From Flavobacterium piscis (GTDB lineage Bacteria > Bacteroidota > Bacteroidia > Flavobacteriales > Flavobacteriaceae), in the NCBI RefSeq assembly GCF_001686925.1, contig NZ_LVEN01000046.1:1-64000 (forward strand): a stretch of DNA of 64,000 nucleotides, given 5' to 3'. The notes under the pieces are model-generated. The model worked only from the letters and a program-made list of their open reading frames with translations. It did no database searches and was not told the origin of the DNA. Position 1 is the first letter of the stretch, and each line of letters begins with the position of its first letter. Position numbers and translations under genes: made by a program. This document shows positions 33,892 to 43,147 of the stretch, one piece after another.

Positions 33892-33920
33892 TTGAATCCG
33901 AACATAATCTGTTATCTTTG
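33892..33920 (+). promoter_or_regulatory. Promoter of the ApbC/Mrp gene
   Basis: TTG (33892-33894), 18 bases, TATCTTTG (33913-33920). It matches the Bacteroidota promoter. The start of transcription is expected about 60 bases before the ATG at 33991. Confidence 0.8.
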
Positions 33921-33990
33921 TAGTCTGAAATCAGTTTAAATAAATACAATGCACAAATTGATTTCTTTCAATAGAAAACAGTAGATTAAA

Positions 33991-35121
33991 ATGAAATTAG
34001 ATAGAAAAGAAATTCTTAAAGCTCTAGAGACAATCACTATAGCCGGAGAAGGAAAAAATATGGTTGAAAGTGGTGCTGTTGCCAATGTCATTACTTTTGG
34101 TGACGAGGTTGTGGTAGATTTACTTTTACACACACCAGCAATGCACATTAAAAAAAGAGCCGAAGATGATATCAAAAAAACAATTCTTGAATTGGTATCT
34201 CCTGAAGCAAAAATAAAAGTAAACATTAAGGTTGAAGCCAAAGAAAATCCTAACGAAATAAAAGGAAAGGCGATTCCTGGAATCAAAAATATTATTGCCG
34301 TTGCTTCTGGTAAAGGTGGTGTTGGAAAATCGACTGTTACTGCAAATCTTGCTGTAACGCTTGCTAAAATGGGTTTTAATGTTGGAATTCTAGATGCCGA
34401 TATTTACGGACCATCGATGCCAATTATGTTTGATGTTGAAAACGAAAAACCAATTTCGATAAACGTTGACGGAAAATCAAAAATGAAACCTGTTGAGAGT
34501 TATGATATTAAAATACTTTCTATTGGTTTCTTTACTGCTCCAAGTCAGGCCGTTATCTGGAGAGGTCCAATGGCTGCAAAAGCATTGAACCAAATGATTT
34601 TTGATGCTGATTGGGGAGAATTAGACTTTATGTTGATTGACTTACCTCCGGGAACAGGAGATATTCATCTTTCGATCATGCAATCATTACCTATTACCGG
34701 TGCTGTTGTAGTAAGTACTCCGCAAGCTGTGGCTCTTGCCGATGCTAAAAAAGGAGTGGCTATGTTTATGCAGGACAATATCAATGTTCCTGTTTTGGGA
34801 ATTATCGAAAATATGGCGTACTTTACACCAGAAGAATTACCTGACAATAAATACTATATTTTTGGACAAGAAGGTGCAAAAAACCTGGCTGCAGATCTAG
34901 ATGTTCCGTTTTTAGGCGAAGTACCAATTGTACAATCTATTCGTGAAGCAGGAGATTACGGTCGCCCTGCAGCAATGCAAACAGCATCAACAATAGAAAC
35001 TGTTTTTGAGGAAATCACCAGAAATGTTGTACAGGAAACAGTAAACAGAAATGATACTTTACCTGCAACAGAAGCCATTAAAATTACAACTATGGCAGGT
35101 TGTTCAGCAGTAAAAAAATAA
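33991..35121 (+). CDS. apbC: Mrp/ApbC-family iron-sulfur cluster ATPase
   Basis: A 376-residue P-loop protein with an N-terminal MIP18-like (DUF59) domain (1-80) and a deviant Walker A G107-KGGVGKS-114. Family members carry and transfer Fe-S clusters to target proteins. The Mrp signature DIYGPSMP and DLPPGTGDIHLS are present. The paired C-x-x-C that many ApbC proteins use is not present at the usual site (NMAYFTPEELPDNKYY); one Cys near the C terminus (AGCSA) remains. The NifU-like gene downstream supports the Fe-S role. Confidence 0.92.
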   Translation: MKLDRKEILKALETITIAGEGKNMVESGAVANVITFGDEVVVDLLLHTPAMHIKKRAEDDIKKTILELVSPEAKIKVNIKVEAKENPNEIKGKAIPGIKNIIAVASGKGGVGKSTVTANLAVTLAKMGFNVGILDADIYGPSMPIMFDVENEKPISINVDGKSKMKPVESYDIKILSIGFFTAPSQAVIWRGPMAAKALNQMIFDADWGELDFMLIDLPPGTGDIHLSIMQSLPITGAVVVSTPQAVALADAKKGVAMFMQDNINVPVLGIIENMAYFTPEELPDNKYYIFGQEGAKNLAADLDVPFLGEVPIVQSIREAGDYGRPAAMQTASTIETVFEEITRNVVQETVNRNDTLPATEAIKITTMAGCSAVKK

Positions 35122-35227
35122 TTAGATAATTAAGATAAAAATTAGAAAGTGAGATCATGAGCATAAGACAATTATCTAATTGATACATATCTCATTATCT
35201 AATTCTCTAATTGACACATTAAATATT

Positions 35228-35467
35228 ATGACAACAGAAGAATTAACAAACAACGTATTATTAGCTCTGGACGAAATCAGACCTTTTTTAAATTCTGACG
35301 GAGGAGACATTACGCTAATTTCTATAGACGACGACAAACATGTCAAAGTTCGTCTTGAAGGAGCATGTATTAGCTGTAGTGTAAACCAAATGACGCTAAA
35401 AGCAGGAGTTGAAACAACAATAAAAAAATACGCCCCACAAATAGAAACTGTGGTAAATATAATGTAA
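35228..35467 (+). CDS. NifU-like C-terminal domain Fe-S scaffold
   Basis: A 79-residue protein equal to the NifU C-terminal domain. The motif C47-I-S-C50 binds a cluster, preceded by LNSDGGDITLISID. The start at 35228 gives MTTEELTNNV; an upstream in-frame start lies in an AT-rich repeat (ATTATCTAATT words, 35170-35210). It follows apbC and is likely a co-transcribed scaffold or carrier. Confidence 0.88.
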   Translation: MTTEELTNNVLLALDEIRPFLNSDGGDITLISIDDDKHVKVRLEGACISCSVNQMTLKAGVETTIKKYAPQIETVVNIM

Positions 35468-35682
35468 CAAAACGTTATTTTTCCTGTCTTTTTAAATCTG
35501 AGCGATTAACAAGAATATTAGTTCTTAAAGCACTTTGATTTGTGATTTAAAAAAAACACACCATAAATAAAGCTATTTATTGCGGATTTAGCAAAAAACA
35601 ACGTAAAGATTTAAGAGTTTTTGTTAAGGAATTGTTACATATTTAACTTAAATTTGTCACATAACCCCAAAATCTTAAATTT

Positions 35683-36165
35683 ATGAAGAATTATTACGCT
35701 TTATTTTTGTTCCTATTTTTTGTTTCTGTGAATTATGCGCAGCAGACCACGCAAACACTAATTGTTGACAAAGCCTGGTTAAACGAATCAGAAGAATGGT
35801 CAGACTTTAAATACTCAGGTCAGATTATATTTTCGACTAACGCAAATGATGAAGAAGGAAGTCTACGAATTGGAAATTATGATTTCTTATACGATTTCTG
35901 CAATGGAAAAGCTAAATTTGCAAACAAAGCAACTTATAGTGCAGCACAATTTGCGCATCCGAGAAAAGTATCTGTTACAACAGACAAACAAGGAGTAATG
36001 AATTCGACTTACGAAGGGACTCTGATCTTTCAATCAGATAAAGATTATTATTCTATAATTGCCTTTGTTACTATACTAGAAAAAAACGGAAATATCCTTG
36101 GCGTAAAAATGCGCCCTAAAGAAGGAAGCAAAAAAGAATACGCATTTAGTTTAAAAAATAGTTAA
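35683..36165 (+). CDS. Secreted hypothetical protein
   Basis: A 160-residue protein with a signal peptide (ends VNYAQ, residue 19) and a beta-rich mature part. I recognise no family. Phrases such as LIVDKAWLNESEEWSDFKYSG and YEGTLIFQSDKDYYSIIAFVTILEKNGNILG suggest a single lipocalin-like or beta-sandwich domain. A -7 box TAAATTTG (35649-35656) lies 27 bases before the ATG. The TTG elements are at 14 and 25 bases, neither ideal. It sits between Fe-S genes but has no Cys pair for a cluster. Confidence 0.6.
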   Translation: MKNYYALFLFLFFVSVNYAQQTTQTLIVDKAWLNESEEWSDFKYSGQIIFSTNANDEEGSLRIGNYDFLYDFCNGKAKFANKATYSAAQFAHPRKVSVTTDKQGVMNSTYEGTLIFQSDKDYYSIIAFVTILEKNGNILGVKMRPKEGSKKEYAFSLKNS

Positions 36166-36225
36166 CGTAATTAGGGATTTTTTCACGTTATAAAATCCTA
36201 ACCAGTAAAATTCCAAATAATTAAA

Positions 36226-36543
36226 ATGGATGTATTAATAAAGATTAAAGATCGAGAAGGAGTTATACACGAGTTACAAGCTCCAACTGATATGGCAATG
36301 AATATAATGGAGTTATGCAAAGCATACGAACTACCTGTTGAAGGAACCTGCGGCGGAATGGCCATGTGTGCTTCTTGCCAGTGTTATGTTCTTAATGATG
36401 TTGCATTACCTGAAATGGGAGATGAAGAAGAAGCCATGCTGTCGGAAGCATTTTACGTTAAATCAAATAGCCGTTTAGGTTGTCAGATTCCAATTACTAC
36501 CGAGTTAGAAGGATTAGAATTAGAATTAGCACCTGAATACTAA
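36226..36543 (+). CDS. Adrenodoxin-type 2Fe-2S ferredoxin
   Basis: A 105-residue ferredoxin with ligands C42, C48, C51 and C86 (C-x5-C-x2-C-x34-C). It carries electrons for Fe-S cluster assembly or for oxygenases. The length and the EGTCGGMAMCASCQCYV context fit the bacterial Fdx group. It follows the secreted hypothetical by 60 bases and is close to apbC and the NifU-like gene. Confidence 0.92.
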   Translation: MDVLIKIKDREGVIHELQAPTDMAMNIMELCKAYELPVEGTCGGMAMCASCQCYVLNDVALPEMGDEEEAMLSEAFYVKSNSRLGCQIPITTELEGLELELAPEY

Positions 36544-36682
36544 AAAATAAATTACAATTTTTAAAAATTCCAAATTTCAACTAGCAACTGCTCTTTGGGA
36601 TTTGGAATTTTTATTTAGAATTTATGCAAGCTCACTGAATCAAAAGGCAGTCAATCCTAAAACCTCTGAAGCAAAAAAAATT

Positions 36683-36820
36683 ACCGCAAAGATCGCTAAG
36701 TTTTTATACTCTTAGCTTTTTATAAAGGCAAAGTTCGCAAAGCTGTATCTTGATTTAGCTTTGCGAACTCTGTGTTTTATAAAACATTCTTAGATAAAAT
36801 CTTTGTTTCTCTGCGGTAAA
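36683..36820. repeat. Nested CGCAAAG-family inverted repeat
   Basis: Inner perfect 13 bp arms (36732-36744 and 36757-36769) lie inside outer arms ACCGCAAAG/CTCTGCGGTA (about 36683-36692 and 36810-36819). Together they fill the 310-base gap between the converging ferredoxin and SUKH genes. Confidence 0.75.
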
Positions 36821-36853
36821 AAATAGTCGCCATTTATTGTTTCTCCACAACAT

Positions 36854-37348
36854 TTAGCTTTGCTGCTCAAAAGGCTCAAATTCTCTTTCAGAAAAGGCTT
36901 CTGTGAGAATTCCTGAGGAACAGAGCCAGTTTATGGTTTCTTCAAGTGTATTTCCTGCTTTATAGATCATTTCACTTTCTCTAGGCAGAATAAAGTATTC
37001 GTTTTTAAAAAGAATAATTTCATCTCCGTCGTAAGTATCTCCAATTCGAACTGAACGAAGCACTTCTTCTTTTGATAAAACATCCTTACCATCATCCCAA
37101 AACCAATATTCGGTAATGCGGCTTTTCCATTCATCCATCGTTAGTATAATAGTTTCCGGAAGATAGATACGCACGTAAGTTCCGCCCAGAATTCCGCTTC
37201 CGTAATTCAAAACATACTCTTTATAATCTTCATCAAAAGCAATATTCAAAGTCTTTTCGCAAGCCAGAATATCTTCATTTTCAGCAAGAAATAAGTCGGT
37301 TTTATTGGTCTTGTAATTTGGAATTATTTTATAATTGTCGAAGTTCAT
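36854..37348 (-). CDS. SMI1/KNR4 (SUKH) family protein
   Basis: A 164-residue cytosolic protein with the SUKH pattern: start helix, then DEDYKEYVLNYGSGILGG, then RIGDTYDGDEIILFKNEYFILPRE, and a final helix ETINWLCSSGIL. SUKH proteins are mostly immunity proteins against contact- or secretion-dependent toxins. It is the last of three immunity-type genes on this strand. No toxin gene is nearby. Confidence 0.85.
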   Translation of the reverse strand: MNFDNYKIIPNYKTNKTDLFLAENEDILACEKTLNIAFDEDYKEYVLNYGSGILGGTYVRIYLPETIILTMDEWKSRITEYWFWDDGKDVLSKEEVLRSVRIGDTYDGDEIILFKNEYFILPRESEMIYKAGNTLEETINWLCSSGILTEAFSEREFEPFEQQS

Positions 37349-37496
37349 TTTATTTGTATTTATAATAGCTAAGATACGTTTTTCATCAATCTTTGTCTTT
37401 TATTTTAACACATAGAAACATAGATTTTGAAAATGTATACCAGTCATTTCACTTTAAAAAACACATAGCACAATTATAAAACTATATCTCTGATAC

Positions 37497-37898
37497 TCAA
37501 ATATCGTATTCGATTTCTCCTATATATAACAAATCACATTTAGAATTCATTATCGAAACAGGTTTTTCAATTTGGTCTTTCGAAATAAATACAAGCGTAT
37601 TAACATCTTCCAGATTTTGATTTTGGTCACTTAATCTCTTTTTTACTTCAGCAATCCATTGCTTAGCATACGAATATTTCAAAAATTTTTCTTCGAAAGA
37701 AATAGCTTCATTTTCAAATCCGCTTTCCATAAAATCATGATCTAAAAAATTCTCTCCCTGTGATTTTGCAAAATCAGAGATGAATTTCTCCTCTACCTCA
37801 TCATCTTCATAATACGCATTATCTTCACCCACAAAATCAAAATACTCCTCTTCTGATTTGAATTTCCCCAACCAAAAATGACTTGTCTCTGTTTTCAT
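37497..37898 (-). CDS. Imm22-like immunity protein
   Basis: A 133-residue acidic protein. The start SHFWLGKFKSEEEYFDFV and the later IAEVKKRLSDQNQNLEDVNTLVFISKD match the Imm22 family of toxin-immunity proteins. It has no signal peptide. It lies between two SUKH genes on the same strand with gaps of 70-150 bases. Family assignment is from memory of the pattern and moderately sure. Confidence 0.7.
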   Translation of the reverse strand: MKTETSHFWLGKFKSEEEYFDFVGEDNAYYEDDEVEEKFISDFAKSQGENFLDHDFMESGFENEAISFEEKFLKYSYAKQWIAEVKKRLSDQNQNLEDVNTLVFISKDQIEKPVSIMNSKCDLLYIGEIEYDI

Positions 37899-37969
37899 AG
37901 TTTTTCTACTTTATGATTATATTGCTTCTTAATTGCCCCTTAAATTTAATCCCTACCAATTATTGCAAA

Positions 37970-38524
37970 TTATTCAACGGTGAATACCTGCGGATAATTA
38001 TCTGCATTTTCTATTTCAAAATACTCATCAAAATCCTGAGGATTGGTTTCTTCATAATACTTAACGATTTGCGAAATAAAAACTTCTAAACTGGAAGCTA
38101 TTACATTTCTATCCTCGTCCGCATGCCAAAATTCGATTAATTGTCCAGGATTTTTGGTAAAAGTCCCTTCGCAGTCCAAACAAATATAATCTCCTCCTCC
38201 ATTATGAAAAACAGGAATCCAATTTTCATTCCACCAATTTTCAATTTCAAAATCAGAACCAATCATTGATGTAAGTTCTGCTGCTGTATCTAATGCATCT
38301 TCTAAAGAGACAAACATAGAGTTGTTTACAAAAGACTCGTAACAGTTTTGATTTTGCCCGTTTTTCCATTTGTACAGCGTTTTTAAATCTTCAGGAAGCC
38401 GGATTTTGTATTGCTCTTCTAAGTTTTGAATTTCTAAATCGCTCAATGAAGGTTTAAGTTCCTGATAATATTCTGGCCGTAATCCCGCTAATTGCCTGTC
38501 TAACTTTTCGATTAATTCATTCAT
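37970..38524 (-). CDS. SMI1/KNR4 (SUKH) family protein
   Basis: A 184-residue protein with the classic SMI1/KNR4 pattern: LRPEYYQELKPSLSDLEIQNLEEQYKIRLPEDLKTLYKWKNGQ at 15-58, and WIPVFHNGGGDYICLDCEG at about 122-140. Such proteins are immunity factors in polymorphic toxin loci, and some are free-standing. The sequence is quite different from the other SUKH protein in this cluster. It is first in the minus-strand order and may drive the set. Confidence 0.88.
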   Translation of the reverse strand: MNELIEKLDRQLAGLRPEYYQELKPSLSDLEIQNLEEQYKIRLPEDLKTLYKWKNGQNQNCYESFVNNSMFVSLEDALDTAAELTSMIGSDFEIENWWNENWIPVFHNGGGDYICLDCEGTFTKNPGQLIEFWHADEDRNVIASSLEVFISQIVKYYEETNPQDFDEYFEIENADNYPQVFTVE

Positions 38525-38599
38525 AATATTATTTCCTTTTTACTTAAACGTCAATTCTTCATTTTATTTTGTGCAACATCAAACGTCACTACAAGAAAC

Positions 38600-38640
38600 A
38601 AAAAAACCGCAATTACATTACTGCAATTACGGCTTTTTCT
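38600..38640 (-). terminator. Terminator of asd
   Basis: Stem CCGxAATTxCA with TGxAATTxCGG, two mismatches, A run before and T run on the minus strand. It is 28 bases past the asd stop. Confidence 0.75.
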
Positions 38641-38667
38641 TTATAACAATTTTCTTTAATCTCTGGT

Positions 38668-39657
38668 TTATACCAAACCTGCCTGAATTAAATACTCAGC
38701 GATTTGAATCGTGTTTGTTGCAGCACCTTTTCTTAAGTTATCGGCAACGATCCACATGTTTAATGTATTTGGCTGGCTTTCGTCACGACGAATTCTACCT
38801 ACAAAAACATCATTTTTACCTTCAGCATACAATGGCATTGGGTAGGTAAATGTATCTAAATTATCCTGAACTACTACTCCATCTGTATGGTGCAAAATTT
38901 CGCGAACTTCGTTTACATCAAAATCATTTGTAAACTCTACGTTTACTGCTTCACTATGTCCGCCAACAACTGGTACACGAACTGCAGTAGCGGTAACTCT
39001 GATCGTGTTATCACCAAGGATTTTTTGAGTCTCACGAACTAATTTCATTTCTTCTTTAGTATATCCGTTTTCCTCAAAACTATCGCAATGTGGAATTGCA
39101 TTTCTGTGAATTGGATATTTATAAGCCATTTCTCCCTGAACTCCTGCGTATTCATTTTCTAACTGTCTTACTGCTTTTACACCAGTTCCGGTGATCGATT
39201 GATAAGTAGAAACAATGATTCTTTTGATGTTGTATTTTCTGTGCAATGGAGCCAAAGTGAGTACCATTTGAATAGTAGAACAGTTTGGATTTGCAATAAT
39301 TTTATCTGCACTTGTTAAAGTATCTGCATTGATTTCCGGAACGATTAATTTTTTTGTCGGATCCATTCTCCATGCCGATGAGTTATCGATAACCGTTGTT
39401 CCCGCTGCAGCAAATTTTGGTGCCCATTCTAACGAAGTATCTCCTCCGGCTGAGAAAAGAGCGATATCAGCTTTTAAATCAACTGCTGTTTGTAATCCTA
39501 CAACTTTATATTTTTGACCTTTATATTCAATTTCTTTTCCAACTGATTTTTCAGAAGCCACAGGAATTAATTCTGTAACAGGAAAATTTCTTTCTGCTAA
39601 AACTTTAAGCATTATCTCGCCAACCATACCAGTGGCACCTACAACGGCTATTCTCAT
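38668..39657 (-). CDS. asd: Aspartate-semialdehyde dehydrogenase
   Basis: A 329-residue enzyme of standard length that reduces aspartyl phosphate to the semialdehyde for lysine, threonine, methionine and diaminopimelate synthesis. The N-terminal NADP site GATGMVGEIM is at 8-17, catalytic C126 in NPNCST, and H234 in PVVGGHSEAV. It has its own promoter (39696-39725) and terminator, so it is a one-gene unit. Confidence 0.96.
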   Translation of the reverse strand: MRIAVVGATGMVGEIMLKVLAERNFPVTELIPVASEKSVGKEIEYKGQKYKVVGLQTAVDLKADIALFSAGGDTSLEWAPKFAAAGTTVIDNSSAWRMDPTKKLIVPEINADTLTSADKIIANPNCSTIQMVLTLAPLHRKYNIKRIIVSTYQSITGTGVKAVRQLENEYAGVQGEMAYKYPIHRNAIPHCDSFEENGYTKEEMKLVRETQKILGDNTIRVTATAVRVPVVGGHSEAVNVEFTNDFDVNEVREILHHTDGVVVQDNLDTFTYPMPLYAEGKNDVFVGRIRRDESQPNTLNMWIVADNLRKGAATNTIQIAEYLIQAGLV

Positions 39658-39695
39658 TTTTATATCTTTAGTATGAATTAATCTAATTTACTCTG

Positions 39696-39725
39696 CAAAA
39701 GTATACAATATAAAAGTCAAAACAA
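39696..39725 (-). promoter_or_regulatory. Promoter of asd
   Basis: On the minus strand TTG (39723-39725), 19 bases, TACTTTTG (39696-39703): a full match to the Bacteroidota pattern. Transcription would start about 32 bases before the ATG. Confidence 0.8.
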
Positions 39726-39770
39726 GGCGCTTCACAAAAAATAACAAAATGTTACAAATCAAACAAAATA

Positions 39771-39799
39771 AAAAAAACCGCCTCAATTAAGAAGCGGTT
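39771..39799 (-). terminator. Terminator of mscL
   Basis: Stem AACCGC..TC with GA..GCGGTT (one mismatch each side) and a T run on the minus strand, about 30 bases past the stop of mscL. Confidence 0.8.
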
Positions 39800-39829
39800 A
39801 AGTTAGACTTAGTGTAGCGGTATAGTATA

Positions 39830-40213
39830 TTATTGTTTATTTTTTAATAAATCCCTAATCTGTATAAGCAATTCTTCCTGAGTTGGTCCTGCTGGTGCAG
39901 CCGGTGGCGGAACTTCTTTCTTTTTTGCATGGTTTATTCCTTTAATAATCAAGAATAAAACAAAAGCAACAATTAGAAAGTTAATTACTGCCGAAAGAAA
40001 CAAACCATATTTTACACCGCCAAAAGCTGTTAGCTCTTCTATCGTAGATAAATGTGCTGCATCTAAAGCCGGTTTTAATATTAATGGCGTAATTACATTT
40101 TCAATTAATGAGCTCACAATTTTGCCAAAAGCAGCTCCAATTATAACACCGACAGCCAAATCGACTACGTTGCCTTTCATTGCAAATTCCTTAAATTCTG
40201 AAAACATCCCCAT
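39830..40213 (-). CDS. mscL: Large-conductance mechanosensitive channel
   Basis: A 127-residue channel of standard length with two membrane helices (about 16-45 and 70-95). The N-terminal pore segment FKEFAMKGNVVDLAVGVIIGAAFGKIVSSL is typical. It opens under membrane tension to release solutes on osmotic downshock. The C-terminal helix EELLIQIRDLLKNK fits the cytosolic bundle. Alone on its strand between murF-alr and asd. Confidence 0.96.
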   Translation of the reverse strand: MGMFSEFKEFAMKGNVVDLAVGVIIGAAFGKIVSSLIENVITPLILKPALDAAHLSTIEELTAFGGVKYGLFLSAVINFLIVAFVLFLIIKGINHAKKKEVPPPAAPAGPTQEELLIQIRDLLKNKQ

Positions 40214-40280
40214 AATTGTTCTTTTAGTTTATAAATTAATTCATATCGAAAATACGGAATTTTCAGCAAAGTTTCAAAAT

Positions 40281-42752
40281 CTATCTAAAAAATACTCTTT
40301 TTACGCGTTGCGAAATGCTGGTCATAATTTCATACGGAATGGTTTTTAGTGCTGCAGCCATCTCCATAACTGTTGGGCTTTCGCCGAATATAATAACCGA
40401 ATCGCCTTCTTTACAATCAATATGGCTTACATCAACCATGAGCATATCCATACAAACGCTTCCTACAATAAATGCTTTCTGATTTTTTATCACTACATAA
40501 CCCACCTGATTTCCCCATAAACGAGAAATACCATCAGCATAACCAATGGGTATTGTTGCAATTTTAGTTTCTTTCGAAGCCATAAAACGACGTCCGTAAC
40601 CCACGCTGTCGCCGGCAGGAATGGTGCGAACCTGAGAAATAATCGATTTTAATGTACTTACATTTTCCAGATATTTTTGTTCTGCCGGATCGTTTGAAAC
40701 TCCGTACAAACCAATTCCTAAACGTACCATATTGTATTGTGCATCCGGGAAATTGCTAATTCCGGACGTATTTAGAATATGACGAATAGGATTTATATTT
40801 AATTCTGAAATTAATTTCGATGACAGTTTTTCGAATAAATTAATCTGAGAGATCACAAAATCATAATGCTGTAATTCATCGCTTGTGGCCAAATGCGACA
40901 AAACACTTTTTATTTTTACTGTCGAATTTCCTTTTAAAGTCTGAATCAGTTCCTCGAGCGTATTTTCTTCAAAACCCAAACGATGCATTCCTGTATCTAA
41001 TTTAATATGAATTGGGAAGTCTTTTAAATTCTTTTCTCTGGCAATTTTCAGAAAAGCTTTTAAACCTTTTATACTATAAATTTCAGGTTCAAGATGGTAC
41101 TGAATAATCGAAGGAAAACTGGTCGATTCAGGATTCAACACCATAATAGGCAGTTTTATACCGCCGTTTTTAAGCGAGATTCCTTCATCGGCGAAAGCCA
41201 CACCTAAATAATCAACTTTATGATGTTCGAGTAATTTGGCAATTTCCAAGCCTCCATTGCCATAACCAAACGCCTTCACCATCACCATTAACTTCACGTT
41301 ATTGGCTAATTTTGATTTGTAATAATTAAGGTTATAACTAATCGAGTTCAGATTGATTTCAAGAACTGTTTCATGCGTTTTCTCTTCCAGCAGTGACACA
41401 ATTTCTTCAAACTGAAATGATCTTGCTCCTTTTATTAAAATAGTTTCATTTTCGAAATTCAGGTTTTCGATCTGAGCAATAAATTCGGCGGTGTTTTGAA
41501 AAGTAACAACATTAGAAAATTTAGATTTAAAAGCCGAAATTGTAGTTCCAATTCCTATTACTCTGTTTATTTTATTATCGGCAATTAATTGCCCTACTTT
41601 CGAATATAATTCTTCATTAGAAAATCCGCTTTGAACAATGTCAGACAAAACAACTGTTTTTGAAGCATTTTTTTTCTTTTGGCTTTCTAAAAAATCCAAA
41701 GCAATTGTAAGCGATTCAAAATCTGAACTGTAACTATCATCTATTATACTGCAATTATTGATTCCGTTTTTAACTTCCAGACGCATATGCACAGGATACA
41801 AACGCTTAAATCTATTTTGAATGGTCTCGAAATCATAATTCAAATACAGTAAAACTGCCAGACATGAAATGGCATTTTCTATAGAAGCTGTATCACTAAA
41901 AGGAATTTCTAAATTAAAAACTTCCTCTTTATATTGGTATTTAATATGTGTTGAATCGCTTTTGTTTTCTTTATTTAAAATAAAAACATCAGCAGAAGCA
42001 TCTGTAAAACTCCACGAAAAAAGTGTTCTGGGATGCATCATATATTCGGCAACGAACTGAGACAAACAAGAATCTACGATTTCATTTTTTTGATAAATTA
42101 TTACTGGACAGTCTTTGAATAAAATCAATTTTTCGTCGATCTTTTGCACTAAATTTAAAAAGCCTTCATCATGTGCACTTCCTATATTAGTTAGCACACC
42201 AATTGTAGGTTTAATGATTTTCTCCAGGTTTACCATTTCGTTAACAGTAGAAATTCCGGCTTCGAAAATCCCTAAATTGTGTTTCTCATTGATTGCCATT
42301 ATAGAAAGCGGAACTCCTACCTGAGAATTATAGCTTTTTGGGCTTCGGATAATATTAAAATCAGGACTCAACAAGAAATTAAGCCATTCTTTTACGATCG
42401 TTTTACCATTACTTCCGGTTAACCCGATAACAGGAAAATCGAAAAGATTACGATAATAAGCTGCAAATTCCTGTAACGCTTTTAAAGTGTTTTTAACGAC
42501 TAGAAAATTAGCTTTTCCGACACAATTTTCAGGAATATATTGTACAACAAAATTTTGTACACCTTGTGCAATGAGTTCCTCGATATACAAATGAGCATCA
42601 TTATTAACACCTGATAAGGCAATAAACAAAGTTTCAGATCCGTTTTGTAAGGAACGGCTATCGATTGAAATATGATTAATAAAAATATCAGTTTCTGAGC
42701 CAATCCATTCGGCATCAAGAACCGGGATAAGGCTTTTTAAGTTTATGCTCAT
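40281..42752 (-). CDS. murF-alr: Fused MurF ligase / alanine racemase
   Basis: An 823-residue bifunctional enzyme. The N-terminal half (1-450) is a MurF-type D-alanyl-D-alanine-adding ligase with ATP site GLTGSNGKTIVKEW. The C-terminal half (about 455-823) is a PLP alanine racemase with K493 in MVKAFGYGNG and the SVGYGRRF and IGYADG segments. One chain thus makes D-Ala and joins the D-Ala dipeptide to the peptidoglycan precursor. This fusion is typical of Bacteroidota. The MurF half may be degenerate in some residues, but the P-loop is intact. A -7 box TAAATTTG is at 42769-42776. Confidence 0.94.
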   Translation of the reverse strand: MSINLKSLIPVLDAEWIGSETDIFINHISIDSRSLQNGSETLFIALSGVNNDAHLYIEELIAQGVQNFVVQYIPENCVGKANFLVVKNTLKALQEFAAYYRNLFDFPVIGLTGSNGKTIVKEWLNFLLSPDFNIIRSPKSYNSQVGVPLSIMAINEKHNLGIFEAGISTVNEMVNLEKIIKPTIGVLTNIGSAHDEGFLNLVQKIDEKLILFKDCPVIIYQKNEIVDSCLSQFVAEYMMHPRTLFSWSFTDASADVFILNKENKSDSTHIKYQYKEEVFNLEIPFSDTASIENAISCLAVLLYLNYDFETIQNRFKRLYPVHMRLEVKNGINNCSIIDDSYSSDFESLTIALDFLESQKKKNASKTVVLSDIVQSGFSNEELYSKVGQLIADNKINRVIGIGTTISAFKSKFSNVVTFQNTAEFIAQIENLNFENETILIKGARSFQFEEIVSLLEEKTHETVLEINLNSISYNLNYYKSKLANNVKLMVMVKAFGYGNGGLEIAKLLEHHKVDYLGVAFADEGISLKNGGIKLPIMVLNPESTSFPSIIQYHLEPEIYSIKGLKAFLKIAREKNLKDFPIHIKLDTGMHRLGFEENTLEELIQTLKGNSTVKIKSVLSHLATSDELQHYDFVISQINLFEKLSSKLISELNINPIRHILNTSGISNFPDAQYNMVRLGIGLYGVSNDPAEQKYLENVSTLKSIISQVRTIPAGDSVGYGRRFMASKETKIATIPIGYADGISRLWGNQVGYVVIKNQKAFIVGSVCMDMLMVDVSHIDCKEGDSVIIFGESPTVMEMAAALKTIPYEIMTSISQRVKRVFFR

Positions 42753-42782
42753 TGAAAATTCTTTTTGTCAAATTTAAAAAAA

Positions 42783-43102
42783 GGTTTGCCATGAATTTCA
42801 CAAATTTTCACTAATTATTGTGGTTGTTTTTTTTGCCACAGATTAAAATGATTTCGCAGATTAATAAAAAGATTTGCCACGAATTGCACAAATTCTCACT
42901 AATTCTTTGTGGTTATTTTTTTGCCACAGATTAAAAAGATTTTCGCAGATTAATAAAAGTTGCTAAGAATTACAATAAATAATTCGTGTTATTTCGTGAA
43001 ATTCGTGGCAAAAAACCGGCATAGAAAAAGAAATCTTTTTTAGTTATTTTAATCTGTGGCAAAAAAAATAATTCGTGCTAATTCGTGCAATTCGTGGCAA
43101 AA
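42783..43102. repeat. Compound dispersed repeat with tandem copies
   Basis: Two tandem copies of a unit (A: CATGAATTTCAC / CACGAATTGCAC, then B: GCCACAGATTAAAA, then TTTCGCAGATTAATAAAA) at about 42787-42872 and 42877-42960 are followed by inverse arms: TTCGTGGCAAAA (43003-43014), TTAATCTGTGGCAAAA (43051-43066) and AATTCGTGGCAAAA (43090-43103). The last arm overlaps the promoter region of the next gene. No coding sequence is seen. Confidence 0.8.
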
Positions 43103-43116
43103 AAACATTATTTGTT

Positions 43117-43124
43117 TATATTTG
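43117..43124 (+). promoter_or_regulatory. -7 element before the PAP2-like gene
   Basis: TATATTTG matches TAnnTTTG. Transcription would begin near 43131, which rules out the GTG at 43085 and supports the TTG at 43148 as the translation start. Confidence 0.5.
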
Positions 43125-43147
43125 CTAACACCACTAATTACAACGTT

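Noticed and set aside
42783..43102. CRISPR array
   Set aside because: The repeated words are not evenly spaced, vary in length, and occur in inverted pairs; no cas genes are present.
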